From Hyperoodon ampullatus (taxonomy: Eukaryota; Chordata; Mammalia; Artiodactyla; Ziphiidae), in assembly GCA_949752795.1 (NCBI GenBank), contig OX457056.1, forward strand, positions 178,770,428-178,834,427: a stretch of DNA of 64,000 nt, written 5' to 3'. Position 1 is the stretch's first letter. Every line of letters begins with the position of its first letter. The position numbers and the translations under genes are program-made. This document shows positions 22,346 through 32,961 of this stretch, piece after piece. Below the pieces are notes generated by a model. It had not been told where the DNA came from. It did not search any database and saw only the letters and a program-made list of their open reading frames with translations.

Positions 22346-23264
22346 TTTTGGATTCTTACCTTTCTTTCAAAGGTATCCCTAATACTTCCTGGTCACCCTC
22401 CTGTTGCTCAATCTGGCGGCTCCCAAAGGGTTTTTTTCATCAGCTCGGAATCCCTCAGAGCCCAGTTCTACATCAGGTCCAAAGTTGCTGCTCAGTAAAT
22501 GCTAGTGAAAATTTTTAAAAAGAATGACAAAGGATGTTGGTGTTATGACATCCCAGTGTCATAACTGGGATACAGTTATTTTTTGCTTATGTAGCTGGAA
22601 TCAAAGGGAGAATCCCAAATGGTAGGCATGACTCAGAGGAAGGTAGCAGGCATCACTGTGTGTCATCTTATAACCACAGTTCAGCTTGGCAGAATACACA
22701 CAGTGAGTCCTTGGGTTAATGAGAAAGGTCTGAGCTGCAAGGATCCCAGTGTCTGACTCTGCTTCCTTCCTGGACCCAGTCACTGCCCTTCCTCTGAGTC
22801 TGTCATTCCATCTCATTCTTCTCTCTCCTTTCCTGATCCTCCTGTTTCATCTCCTGTTGTTCTTGCTCCTTCTTCTGTTTCCTTCACTGAGTTGAAGTCT
22901 TATGAGCACTAGACTCAGTCCCACCTTGGGACCTCCCCAGAATAGAGCCCAGGTCCCTGTTTTGTCGCTCAAAGACCCCAGCTCCTTCTTCTGCAGGCAG
23001 CATTGCTTCTTTCTCTTGTGAACAAGGATGTTGGATGTCATCCTTTTCCTCTGAGGAAGGCATTCCTTCTAGGAATAGTTGGAGCTTCCCTCAGAGAACA
23101 AAACTTTGATACCATCTCCCTAATTCCCTCTCCCCTCAGTCCCCCATACCCCCAGTTATAGTCTGACCTTGATCTCGGACATCTGGAAGACAGGATTATG
23201 TTCAGAGCAGTGATCTGGAGAGGAAATGGATTCTATTTATTATAATTGCTAAGCACATTTTCCT
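22346..23264. other. Unassigned non-coding sequence
   Basis: Pyrimidine-rich in the middle (22800-22900). No repeat family or gene recognised. Confidence 0.45.
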
Positions 23265-23395
23265 AAGGTGGATACAGCTAGTCATTACCTAACCATACCA
23301 TCAACTTAGTTTATTTTATCATTTATTAAGCTACTATGTAGGTTAAGACCTGTGCTATGTGCGGAAGAACTTAATATGTATTGTCTTTAGGCTCA
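23265..23395 (-). repeat. Possible MIR fragment, minus
   Basis: 'atttattaagctactatgta' and 'acctgtgctatgtgcggaag' resemble the 3' part of MIR on the opposite strand. Confidence 0.45.
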
Positions 23396-23399
23396 CTGA

Positions 23400-24580
23400 A
23401 GCATTTTGATCATGGCTGGTTACAATCTTTGTCTGATAATTCTAATGTCTCTGCCATCTTGGTGTTGATTGCATATTTTCATTCAATTTGGGATTTTCTT
23501 GGTTCTTGACATGACAAGCGATTTTCAGTTGAAGTCTGGACATTTGGGGTGTTATGTTATGAAATTCTTAACTTAGTTAAACCTTCTGTTTTCAGTTGAC
23601 TTTGCCTGACACTGCCGTAGCAGGGGCAGGGAGTGCATAGTCTAGCTGCTGTCAAGTTGGGGTAGAAGCCCAAGTTCTCCACTCAGCCTCTGTTAGCACC
23701 CGGGGTGGGGTGGGATGGGGCTCTGCATTACTACTGTGAAACTGGGAGTTCTGGCTCCTCATTAGACCTTGGATCACATCCTCCAGGCTGGGAGAGGTAG
23801 AAGTGTCTCCTTAATGTTCCCTACGTGTCCTCCACTGACACCACGGAAGGGTCACCTCATTATCACTCAGCAGTGGTAAAAGTCCTGACTCTCCACTAAG
23901 CTTCCCGTGGGAAGTGGGGGAGGATGCCTCTTTACTGCCAATTGTGGGTGGAAGTCCAGGCTGACACCACAGGTGGCGTATGGGGTCATTGCCTCCAGCG
24001 GAGATGAAAATCCTGGCTTTCTACTCAGCCTCTTCTGATAACCATCATGGTGGTGGTGGTTTTGGTGGGAGATAGGGTACCTCCTTCCCAGCCTGGCAAA
24101 TGTGGACATCTGGGCTCTCTACTGTACTCCACCTTCCTTGGCAGGGGTTAGGATGACGTGACAGATTTTTCTGCAGTGTTGGTGGGAATGGAAGAGTTAT
24201 TGTCTAATACTTTTTTGCTTTGCCAGACTTCCTTTTCCTGCTCCTTTGACTGGAAAGAGCAGACTTTTGTTGGGACCATTTTTGTCTGTGCTTGTTGGAA
24301 TTTCTGGGTTACTGGCTCCTTCAGCTCCAAGTCTGGGGTATATGAAGCAAAAAGAAAATGCAGGGAACTTACTCCTGTGTTATTCTTTGGATGCTGAGGT
24401 CCCTAATCCATTTACCTTCTTTTCTTCAACTTACAGAGTCTTCTTAGGTTGGTTTTATAGATAATGTTTACAATTTCTAGCTGTACTTAGCAAAAGGATT
24501 AGAGAAAAGTATGTCAGTATCACCCTGTTTTGTGTACAGCAACTTTATAATGCCTTTTAGCATCTTTTAAGTAGGGTCCC
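23400..24580 (-). mobile_element. Ancient L1 5' region, minus, with diverged internal units
   Basis: 'tcttggttcttgacatgaca', 'gaagtctggacatttggggt' and later 'tttctagctgtacttagcaa' are worded like the 5' UTR of old mammalian L1M elements. Between 23690 and 24150 a unit of about 70-90 bp recurs in diverged form, with words like 'agtcctgactctccactaag', 'agtccaggctgacaccacag' and 'atcctggctttctactcagc'. No ORF1 or ORF2 of this element is preserved here. Confidence 0.5.
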
Positions 24581-24596
24581 TCTCATTAGTCTTCTT

Positions 24597-24805
24597 TTAT
24601 TTTTTATTTTTTTTTGCGTTATGTGGACATCTCACTGTTGTGGCCTCTCCCGTTGAGGAGCACAGGCTCCGGACGTGCAGGCTCAGTGGCCATGGCTTAA
24701 AGGCCCAGCCGCTCCGCGGCATGTGGGATCCTCCCGGACCCAGGTACAAACCCGCGTCCCAGCATCGGCAGGCGGACTCTCAACGACTGCGCCACCAGGA
24801 AAGCC
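24597..24805 (-). mobile_element. CHR-type SINE, diverged, minus
   Basis: The T-rich tail at 24597-24614 is followed by 'gcgttatgtggacatctcac' and ends 'gccaccaggaaagcc'. The 15-bp repeat CTCATTAGTCTTCTT at 24582-24596 and 24806-24820 is a perfect target-site duplication. Many CpG sites are decayed, so it is older than the copy at 8803. Confidence 0.93.
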
Positions 24806-25039
24806 CTCATTAGTCTTCTTTGTACATTTCTTGAGTACTATCAGACTGTTTTATTCATATTTTCTCAAAGATCATTTTATCTTGTTTAAAGAGAACAACC
24901 ACCACAAAATTGGAATTGAATTAAATATATTTATACATTTTATATTAATTACGGGAGAAATCATGTTTTAATGATATTATCTTATATCCAAAAAATACAG
25001 TGTTCCATTTACTCCTATTTTATTTTATGTCCTTTAAGA

Positions 25040-25360
25040 TTTAATAGTTTTTTTTGTTATAGGTATGATACTATTTATTATCAAATTCATTCCTAAGAAA
25101 TCTTTTTCATTTAGTTGCTACCATGAATTGATTATTTTTCCTCCCTTTAGGTCTAGCATAGAAAGACACTATTGTTTCTGTATACCTGTCTTGGGCCCAG
25201 TCACCTTATCATGTACCCTTACTTGTTTCATTCATTTTTTTTACTAGGATCTCTTGAGTTTTCCAGGTATACAATCATATTATCAGCGAAAATATTCTAT
25301 CATTTTCTTTCAGTTTTCATAGCAATGTTTATTGCTTCATTAATCTAATGACTGAACTAC
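25040..25360 (-). mobile_element. Old L1 ORF2 (reverse transcriptase) fragment, minus
   Basis: 'ttttccaggtatacaatcat' then 'attatcagcgaaaata' corresponds to the L1 reverse-transcriptase core region seen at 30780-30815 in copy B ('ctatgtatagtatcatgtca' and 'tctgcaaac'). Very diverged. Confidence 0.6.
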
Positions 25361-25911
25361 AAAAAATGCCTATCTATATGGGAATGGTTGAATAAATGTT
25401 GGCTTGTCCGCAAAATTGAATGCTCACTGACTGTGGAAATAAGTTAACTTGGATAGATTTCGACTGTGAAGGGTGAAATGAGCAAAGCAAAATGCAGTAA
25501 TATGATCCTAGTTTTCTGAAACAACAGAAAAAGTATCTGTGCATTTGTATATGCAATATATAAGTATATAATTATCTAAATAGAAGGAAAGCTATGAAAA
25601 GGTATCAACTGGGTTATATTGGCATTGGTAGGTGAGTGGAAAAGGAGAGAAAAGCAAAAACAAACAAAAAAGACTGTATTAAGAGGTTATTCACCATAGA
25701 AACGGCACGTACCATACAATCCCATTCGTGTTAAATTACACAGAGCTGTGCAAAGAGACACATGAAGAGATGGTCAAAGCAATGGTAGCGGTGCTCATGA
25801 TCTCAGGTAGGATTTCAGGAGATTTCATTATTATTTTTGCTTTTTGTGAATTATTCAAAATGTTTACTAGAGTATATCATATGATCATAAAAACATAAAA
25901 TGCCTTTCTTT
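25361..25911. other. Unassigned AT-rich sequence
   Basis: AT-rich and possibly LINE-derived ('gctcactgactgtggaaata'). No gene is seen. Confidence 0.4.
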
Positions 25912-25922
25912 CATGGCAGAAA

Positions 25923-25926
<4 letters not shown>

Positions 25927-25959
<33 letters not shown>

Positions 25960-26154
25960 TTTGCGGTACACAGGCCTCTCAATGTTGTGGCCTCTCCTGT
26001 TGCGGAGCACAGGCTCCGGACGCGCAGGCTCAGCCGGCCATGGCTCACGGGACTAGCCGCTCCGTGGCATGTGGGATCTTCCCGGACCGGGGCACGAACC
26101 CGTGTTCCCTGCATCAGCAGGCAGACTCTCAACCACTGCATCACCAGGGAAGCC
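25927..26154 (-). mobile_element. CHR-type SINE with (ATT)n tail, minus
   Basis: The tail is (ATT)n on the plus strand (25921-25960). The body runs from 'gcggtacacaggcctctcaa' to 'tcaccagggaagcc'. The 15-bp repeat CATGGCAGAAATATT at 25912-25926 and 26155-26169 is a perfect target-site duplication. Confidence 0.95.
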
Positions 26155-26169
26155 CATGGCAGAAATATT

Positions 26170-27205
26170 TTTTAAAAATCAAAATGCAATAAGGGTAATT
26201 CCAGCCTGAGTATCAACCCAGGTCTTTTCCAAATCTGTGCTATATTGGTTAAGTTTCTTTGGTCGAAAACACCAGACACTGGAATACTAACAATAAGAAC
26301 CAGAGACTTAATTACAATATCCTGAATTGAAGGGAAATCTTTGCAGTAGTCTTTTGGAAGAACAAGGGGCCTACACAGTGCCAGAAGTCTAGGAAGTGGA
26401 AATTAATGGACAATTTTTCGTTATTCAGGATGAATCATCTCTGAGAGTTTTCCTTCTTGATGTCATTGTGGGCAAGATTTAAAATCTTAAGTGGGAAGGT
26501 CCAAATGTCCAGGTATGGGTCACATGCTCAACACGGCCAGAGGAGGCTAGACTTCATTGATTCAGTCCTTCCAAGATTACATGCAGTAGTGAAAGGGAAT
26601 ACTTTCCTAAAAGGGATTGGAATGCATCAACCAAAAGAAAGGGGTAGCCAGTCTGCCAAATTAAAAAATCAAATACCAGATGTCCACACAGGGTCTCACG
26701 GAGGCTGGGGTCTGCCAGAGCCTGAACCCTCTGATCGTACGCGCACTACTCAGTCTACATGCATCTGAGTTTCTCTCCCTTCCCATGGACACTAGGGGTT
26801 CAGCCTGCTTTCCTCTTTACTATGTACATTCATGGGACTTCTTTTAACTTCAGGTCTCACAGGCTCTGTCACTATTTTTTCTTCACTTGATTCTTGTCTG
26901 TTGGAGTTCAGGTTCACTTCTTCAAATGGACACAATGAGATAGTAATAAATCAAAACAGTAAAAAGATGACTATGCATTATAAACTGTCTCAGTAGAAGG
27001 GATAAATGACCTGAGGAAAGTCAGGTTAAAAATGTTCATTGGACCACCATAGTGCCTCAGGGAAATTAGAAGAATATGACTGGTGGAAAAAAATCAAAAT
27101 AAGTCAAAGAAACTTTAACAAAGGAAAATTTCCTTGACATGAAGAGGCCCATCAGTGGGGACCCTATTTAGCATCTGCAGTGGGGACTCTGCCTTGAGGT
27201 ACCTT
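26170..27205. other. Unassigned sequence
   Basis: A 103-aa plus-strand frame (26457-26768) has no recognisable domain. Parts read like old repeat DNA, but I cannot assign a family. Confidence 0.4.
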
Positions 27206-27600
27206 TCTATGTGTGGTCTCTGAATGCCAATGCTCAATGGCTTAGAGCAACAATCATTTATTCTTTCACTCAGGTGCGGGCATGCTGGGGTGACTCTGCT
27301 TCTTGCCTCAGGTGTACAGGGTCCCTGAATCATCTCTGCTCTACTCTGGGCTCCTGGCAGAAGGAGCAGCAGTCACCAGAGGAAAACTTTTCTCAGAGCA
27401 ATGGCAAAAGTGGGAGAGGACAAACCTCCCCATGCAAATACATTTCAAGCTTTTGTTTGTATCATTCAAAATCTCCTTGGTGAAAGCAAATCACCTGCCG
27501 AGCTGGACATCAAGGAGCTGGAAGTTTCTACCCCCATGGAGGTTGTGGTTCGGGCCAGGGAGGGAATGTCTTTGAACAACAATTGAAACCACGTCAGCCC
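27206..27600 (-). repeat. Possible MLT1-like LTR, minus
   Basis: 'tcaatggcttagagcaacaa' followed by 'tcatttattctttcactcag' resembles the reverse complement of an MLT1-type 3' end, and the rest is weakly similar. The three overlapping plus-strand open frames here are not supported as genes. Confidence 0.4.
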
Positions 27601-27885
27601 CCATAAGCTCTTGACTGAGTGTGCCGGGAGATAGTCAGAGAGGTCAGGGCTGGGCAGATGTGTTAGGGAATGGATTCTTTTTCAGTGGACTAACAAAGAT
27701 TGATTTAAAAAGCTATCAAAAGAGAAGAGAAAAGGAGAAAGAGAGAAGGGAGAAATCTAGAACTATAATGTTAACTATCATTGTTTTGGAGTGACAATAT
27801 AATATATGCATAAGATTTTCTATATCATTTTCAGCATTTTCGACATTTTCTACAATGGATGTCTAATGCTTTCACAATCAGAAAT

Positions 27886-27916
<31 letters not shown>

Positions 27917-28300
27917 GGCATGCACACACGCATGTGCACTCACGCAAAAGTAAGAGAATATCCTCCAAGGAGTCTTTTTCTTCTTAGCTAATGGAAGCAA
28001 GAGCAACACTTGCTTTGGTGGAGGGGAAGGGACCGCATTTGGGTTTTTTGTTGTTGTTGTTTTTTAAATCTCTGTAGCTTTTAAAGAGAAAATGAATGCT
28101 GCAGAACACTCATTTCTTCTTTGCTAGCTAAATTCTGCACTCAGGGCAGAGGCTAAAGATCACATTGTTAATTTTGATTTTGATTTATCTGAAGGGCAAG
28201 AGATCAAAAACCTTTTAAGGAATTAATGTCCATCTCAAGTTTGTTAAGAAGGTAATGATTTATTGTGTCAAGGATGCTGACTTTCTTCTCCTATTCTTCT
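27601..28300. other. Unassigned sequence with a CA repeat
   Basis: Contains the (CA)n at 27885-27913 and a GA-rich patch near 27720-27755. No gene is seen. Confidence 0.5.
27885..27913 (+). repeat. (CA)n microsatellite
   Basis: About 14 CA dinucleotides, followed by CA-rich imperfect units. Confidence 0.95.
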
Positions 28301-28390
28301 CTCAGTTTCCTCATCTGCACAATGAAGAGGTTGATGCAATGATCTCTAACGTGCCTTTAAAATCTCACTTACAGTAATTCTGAGATTCTT
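28300..28390 (+). repeat. MIR fragment
   Basis: 'tctcagtttcctcatctgca' then 'caatgaagagg' is the MIR core. Confidence 0.65.
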
Positions 28391-28736
28391 CCTGCAGCTC
28401 ATTTATTTACCATTTGAAAATGCATGCTCCAAAGTGAAAGGTCCAATTCTTTAATTTGCTTTATACTGACATTTTTCTAGTAACTTGCACAGAAGCCCAT
28501 GTAGGCAGTTCTTTGAACATTGTTTTCTAGTTGTACAGATATTAATGTGTATAATAGAAATTTTAAAATATAGAGAAAAGAAAATAAAAACCACCTACAA
28601 TCCCACCAGTGTAACAAATCCTAACCTTTTACAGTGTTTCCAGTATTTTTTCAGTGCATGTGTAATTTATTTCTTAAAAATTGATCAAATTTTAAATTTT
28701 ATCTATTGTGACATATCCCCAATGCAATTATCTTCT
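28391..28736. other. AT-rich sequence, likely an old LINE-like repeat
   Basis: 'aaaaccacctacaatcccac' and 'tccagtattttttcagtgca' are worded like a common ancient mammalian repeat whose family I cannot name. The right end (28728-28736, TTATCTTCT) is the left copy of the target-site duplication of L1 copy B. Confidence 0.45.
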
Positions 28737-28758
28737 TTTTTTTTCTTTCTCTTTTTTT

Positions 28759-28764
28759 TTTATT
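28759..28764 (-). promoter_or_regulatory. AATAAA polyadenylation signal of L1 copy B
   Basis: The plus strand reads TTTATT directly beside the T run that represents the poly(A) tail, as expected for the L1 3' end. Confidence 0.8.
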
Positions 28765-28836
28765 ACTTTCTGCTTTATAACAAAGTGAATCAGTCATACA
28801 TATACATCTGTTCCCACATCCCTTCCCTCATGCATC

Positions 28837-28868
28837 TCCCTCCCTCCCACCCTCCCCATCCCACCCCT
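28837..28868 (-). other. G-rich tract in L1 copy B 3' UTR (potential G-quadruplex)
   Basis: The minus (L1-sense) strand has at least four runs of three or more G separated by 1-3 nt. G-quadruplex-forming tracts in L1 3' UTRs are known in other mammals. The equivalent tracts in copies C (about 38136-38167), D (58537-58562) and E (62270-62306) are shorter or interrupted. Confidence 0.75.
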
Positions 28869-29085
28869 CGAGGCGGTCACAAAGCACCGAGCTAATCTCC
28901 CTGTGCTCTGCGGCTGCTTCCCACTATCTATCTACCTTACGTTTGGTAGTGTATATATGTCCATGCCTCTCTTTCACTTTGTCACAGCTTACCCTTCCCC
29001 CTCCCCATATCCTCAAGTCCATTCTCAAGTAGGTCTGTGTCTTTATTCCCGTTTTACCCCTAGGTTCTTCATGACATTTTTTTTT

Positions 29086-32000
29086 TTAAATTCCATATAT
29101 ATGTGTTAGCATACGGTATTTGTCTTTCTCTTTCTGACTTACTTCACTCTGTATGACAGACTCTAGGTCTATCCACCTCATTACAAATAGCTCAGTTTCG
29201 TTTCTTTTTACGGCTGAGTAATATTCCATTGTATATATGTGCCACATCTTCTTTATCCATTCGTCCGATGATGGACACTTAGGTTGTTTCCAGCTCCGGG
29301 CTATTGTGAATAGAGCTGCAATGAATATTTTGGTACATGTCTCTTTTTGAATTATGGTTTTCTCAGGGTATATACCTAGTAGTGGGATAGCTGGGTCATA
29401 TGGTAGTTCTATTTTTAGTTTTTTAAGGAACCTCCATACTGTTCTCCATAGTGGCTGTACCAATTCACATTCCCACCAGCAGTGCAAGAGTGTTCCCTTT
29501 TCTCCACACCCTCTCCAGCATTTATTGTTTCTAGATTTCTTGATGATGGCCATTCTGACTGGTGTGAGATGATATCTCATTGTAGTTTTGATTTGCATTT
29601 CTCTAATGATTAATGATGTTGAGCATTCTTTCATGTGTTTGTTGGCAGTCTGTATATCTTCTTTGGAGAAATGCCTATTTAAGTCTTCTGCCCATTTTTG
29701 GATTGGGTTGTTTGTTTTTTTGCTATTGAGCTGCATGAGCTGTTTATAAATTTTGGAGATTAATCCTTTGTCAGTTGCTTCATTTGCAAATATTTTCTCC
29801 CATTCTGAGGGTTGTCTTTTGGTCTTGTTTATGGTTTCCTTTGCTGTGCAAAAGCTTTGAAGTTTCATTAGGTCCCATTTGTTTATCTTTGTTTTTAGTT
29901 CCATTTCTCTAGGAGGTGGGTCCAAAAGGATCTTGCTGTGATTTATGTCATAGAGTGTTCTACCTATGTTTTCCTCTAAGAGTTTGATAGTTTCTGGCCT
30001 TACATTTAGGTCTTTAATCCATTTTGAGCTTATTTTTGTGTATGGTGTTAGGGAATGATCTAATCTCATACTTTTACATGTCCCTGTCCAGTTTTCCCAG
30101 CACCACTTATTGAAGAGGCTGTCCTTTCTCCACTGTACATTCCTGCCTCCTTTATCAAAGATAAGTTGGCCATATGTGCGTGGGTTTATCTCTGGGCTTT
30201 CTATCCTGATCCACTAATCTATCTTTCTGTTTTTATGCCAGTACCACACTGTCTTAATTACTGTAGCTTTGTAGTATAGTCTGAAGTCAGGGAGCCTGAT
30301 TCCTCCAGCTCCGTTTTTCATTCTCAAGATTGCTTTGTCTATTCAGGGTCTTTTGTTTTTCCAAACAAATTTTGAAATTTTTTGTTCTAGTTCTGTGAAA
30401 AATGCCAGTGGTAGTTTGATAGGGATTGCATTGAATCTGTAGATTGCTTTGGGTAGTAGAGTCATTTTCACAATATTGATTCTTCCAATCCAGGAGCATG
30501 GTATATCTCTCCATCTATTTGTATCATCTTTAATTTCTTTCATCAGTGTCTTATAATTTTCTGCATACAGGTCTTTTGTCTCCTTAGGTAGGTTTATTCC
30601 TAGATATTTTATTCTTTTTGTTGCAATGGTAAATGGGAGTGTTTTCTTGATTTCATTTTCAGATTTTTCATCATTAGTGTACAGGAATGCCAGAGATTTC
30701 TGTGCATTAATTTTGTATCCTGCTACTTTACCAAATTCATTGATTAGCTCTAGTAGTTTTCTGGTAGCATCTTTAGGATTCTCTATGTATAGTATCATGT
30801 CATCTGCAAACAGTGACAGCTTTACTTCTTCTTTTCCAATTTGGATTCCTTTTATTTCTCTTTCTTCTCTGATTGCTGTGGCTAAAACTTCCAAAAGTAT
30901 GTTGAATAAGAGTGGTGAGAGTGGGCAGCCTTGTCTTGTTCCTGATCTTAGTGGAAATGGTTTCCGTTTTTCACCATTGAGGACAATGTTGGCTGTGGGT
31001 TTGTCATATATGGCCTTTATTATGTTGAGGAAAGTTCCCTCTATGCCTACTTTCTGCAGGGTTTTTATCATAAATGGGTGTTGAATTTTGTCGAAAGCTT
31101 TCTCTGCATCTATTGAGATGATCATATGGTTTTTCTCCTTCAACTTGTTAATATGGTGTATCACATTGATTGATTTGCGTATATTGAAGAATCCTTGCAT
31201 TCCTGGAATAAACCCCACTTGATCATGGTGTATGATCCTTTTAATGTGCTGTTGGATTCTGTTTGCTAGTATTTTGTTGAGGATTTTTGCATCTATGTTC
31301 ATCAGTGATATTGGCCTGTAGTTTTCTTTCTTTGTGACATCCTTGCCTGGTTTTGGTATCAAGGTGATGGTGGCCTCGTAGAATGAGTTTGGGAGTGTTC
31401 CTTCCTCTGATATTGTTTGGAAGAGTTTGAGAAGGATGGGTGTTAGCTCTTCTCTAAATGTTTGATAGAATTCGCCTGTGAAGCCATCTGGTCCTGGGCT
31501 TTTGTTTGTTGGAAGATTTTTTATCACAGTTTCAATTTCAGTGCTTGTGATTGGTCTATTCATATTTTCTATTTCTTCCTGAGTCAGTCTTGGTAGGTTG
31601 TGCATTTCTAAGAATTTGTCCATTTCTTCCAGGTTGTCCATTTTATTGGCATAGAGTTGCTTATAGTAATCTCTCATGATCTTTTGTATTTCTGCAGTGT
31701 CAGTTGTTACTTCTCCTTTTTCATTTCTAATTCTATTGATTTGAGTCTTCTCCCTTCTTTTCTTGATGAGTCTGGCTAATGGTTTGTCAATTTTGTTTAT
31801 CTTCTCAAAGAACCAGCTTTTAGTTTGGTTGATCTTTGCTATTGTTTCCTTCATTTCTTTTTCATTTATTTCTGATCTGATCTTTATGATTTCTTTCCTT
31901 CTGCTAACTTTGGGGTTTTTTTTTTCTTCTTTCTCTAATTGCTTTAGGTGCAGGGTCAGGTTGTTTACTCGAAATGTTTCCTGTTTCTTAAGGTGGGATT

Positions 32001-32903
32001 GTATTGCTATAAACTTCCCCCTTAGAACTGCTTTTGCTGCGTCCCATAGGTTTTGGGTCGTCGTGTCTCCATTGTCATTTGTTTCTAGGTATTTTTTAAT
32101 TTCCTCTTTGATTTCTTCAGTGATCACTTCGTTATTGAGTAGTGTATTGTTTAGCCTCCATGTGTTTGTATTTTTTACAGATCTTTTCCTGTAATTGATG
32201 TCTAGTATCATAGCATTGTTGTCGGAAAAGATACTTGATACAATTTCAATTTTCTTAAACTTACCAAGGCTTGATTTGTGACCCAAGATATGATCTATCC
32301 TGGAGAATGTTCCATGAGCACTTGAGAAGAATGTGTATTCTGTTGTTTTTGGATGGAATGTCCTATAAATATCAACTAAGTCCATCTTGTTTAATGTATC
32401 ATTTAAAGCTTGTGTTTCCTTATTGATTTTCATTTTGGATGATCTGTCCATTGGTGAAAGTGGGGTGTTAAAGTCCCCTACTATGAGTGTGTTACTGTCG
32501 ATTTCCCCTTTTATGGATGTTAGTATTTGCCTTATGTATTGAGGTGCTCCTATGTTGGGTGCATAAATATTTACAATTGTTATATCTTCTTCTTGGATCG
32601 ATCCCTTTATCGTTATGTAGTGTCCTTCTTTGTCTCTTGTAATAGTCTTTATTTTAAAGTCTTTTTTGTCTGATATAAGAATTGCTACTCCAGCTTTCTT
32701 TTGATTTCCATTTGCATGGAATATCTTTTTCCATCCCCTTACTTTCAATCTGTATGTGTCTCTAGGTCTGAAGTGGGTCTCTTGTAGACAGCATATATAT
32801 GGTCTTGTTTTTGTATCCATTCAGCCACTCTGTGTCTTTTGGTGGGAGCATTTAGTCCATTTACATTTAATGTAATTATTGATATGTATGTTTCTATTCC
32901 CAT
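29086..32903 (-). pseudogene. L1 copy B ORF2 (endonuclease-reverse transcriptase), disabled
   Basis: The frame runs from ATG 32903-32901 to TAA 29088-29086, about 1272 codons once a lost base is allowed for, the usual L1 ORF2 size. The endonuclease is N-terminal, with the QETH glutamate and VGDFNTP. The reverse-transcriptase core FADD lies at 30810-30799. The C-terminal Cys-His cluster [18 protein letters not shown] (C-x3-C-x7-H-x4-C) lies near 29470-29530. Lesions are: one G missing from a GGG run at 32801-32803 (plus strand), shifting frame near codon 34; CGA to TGA at 30345-30343; TAG at 30216-30214 where other copies read CAA; and the endonuclease SDH histidine replaced by Asn (codon 32220-32218). 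Two large pieces remain open: 32820-30343 and 30069-29086. Confidence 0.95.
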
Positions 32904-32961
32904 TTCCTTAATTGCTTTGGGTTCGTTATTGTAGGTATATTCCTTCTGTTGTGTGTCTTGC

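Noticed and set aside
27885..27960. CRISPR-like or other direct-repeat array
   Set aside because: It is a plain (CA)n microsatellite. No repeat-spacer pattern occurs anywhere in the window.
31763..32194. 143-aa plus-strand frame (Phe/Ser/Leu-rich)
   Set aside because: Antisense shadow of L1 copy B ORF2. Shorter versions recur at 41045 and 61208 in the other copies.
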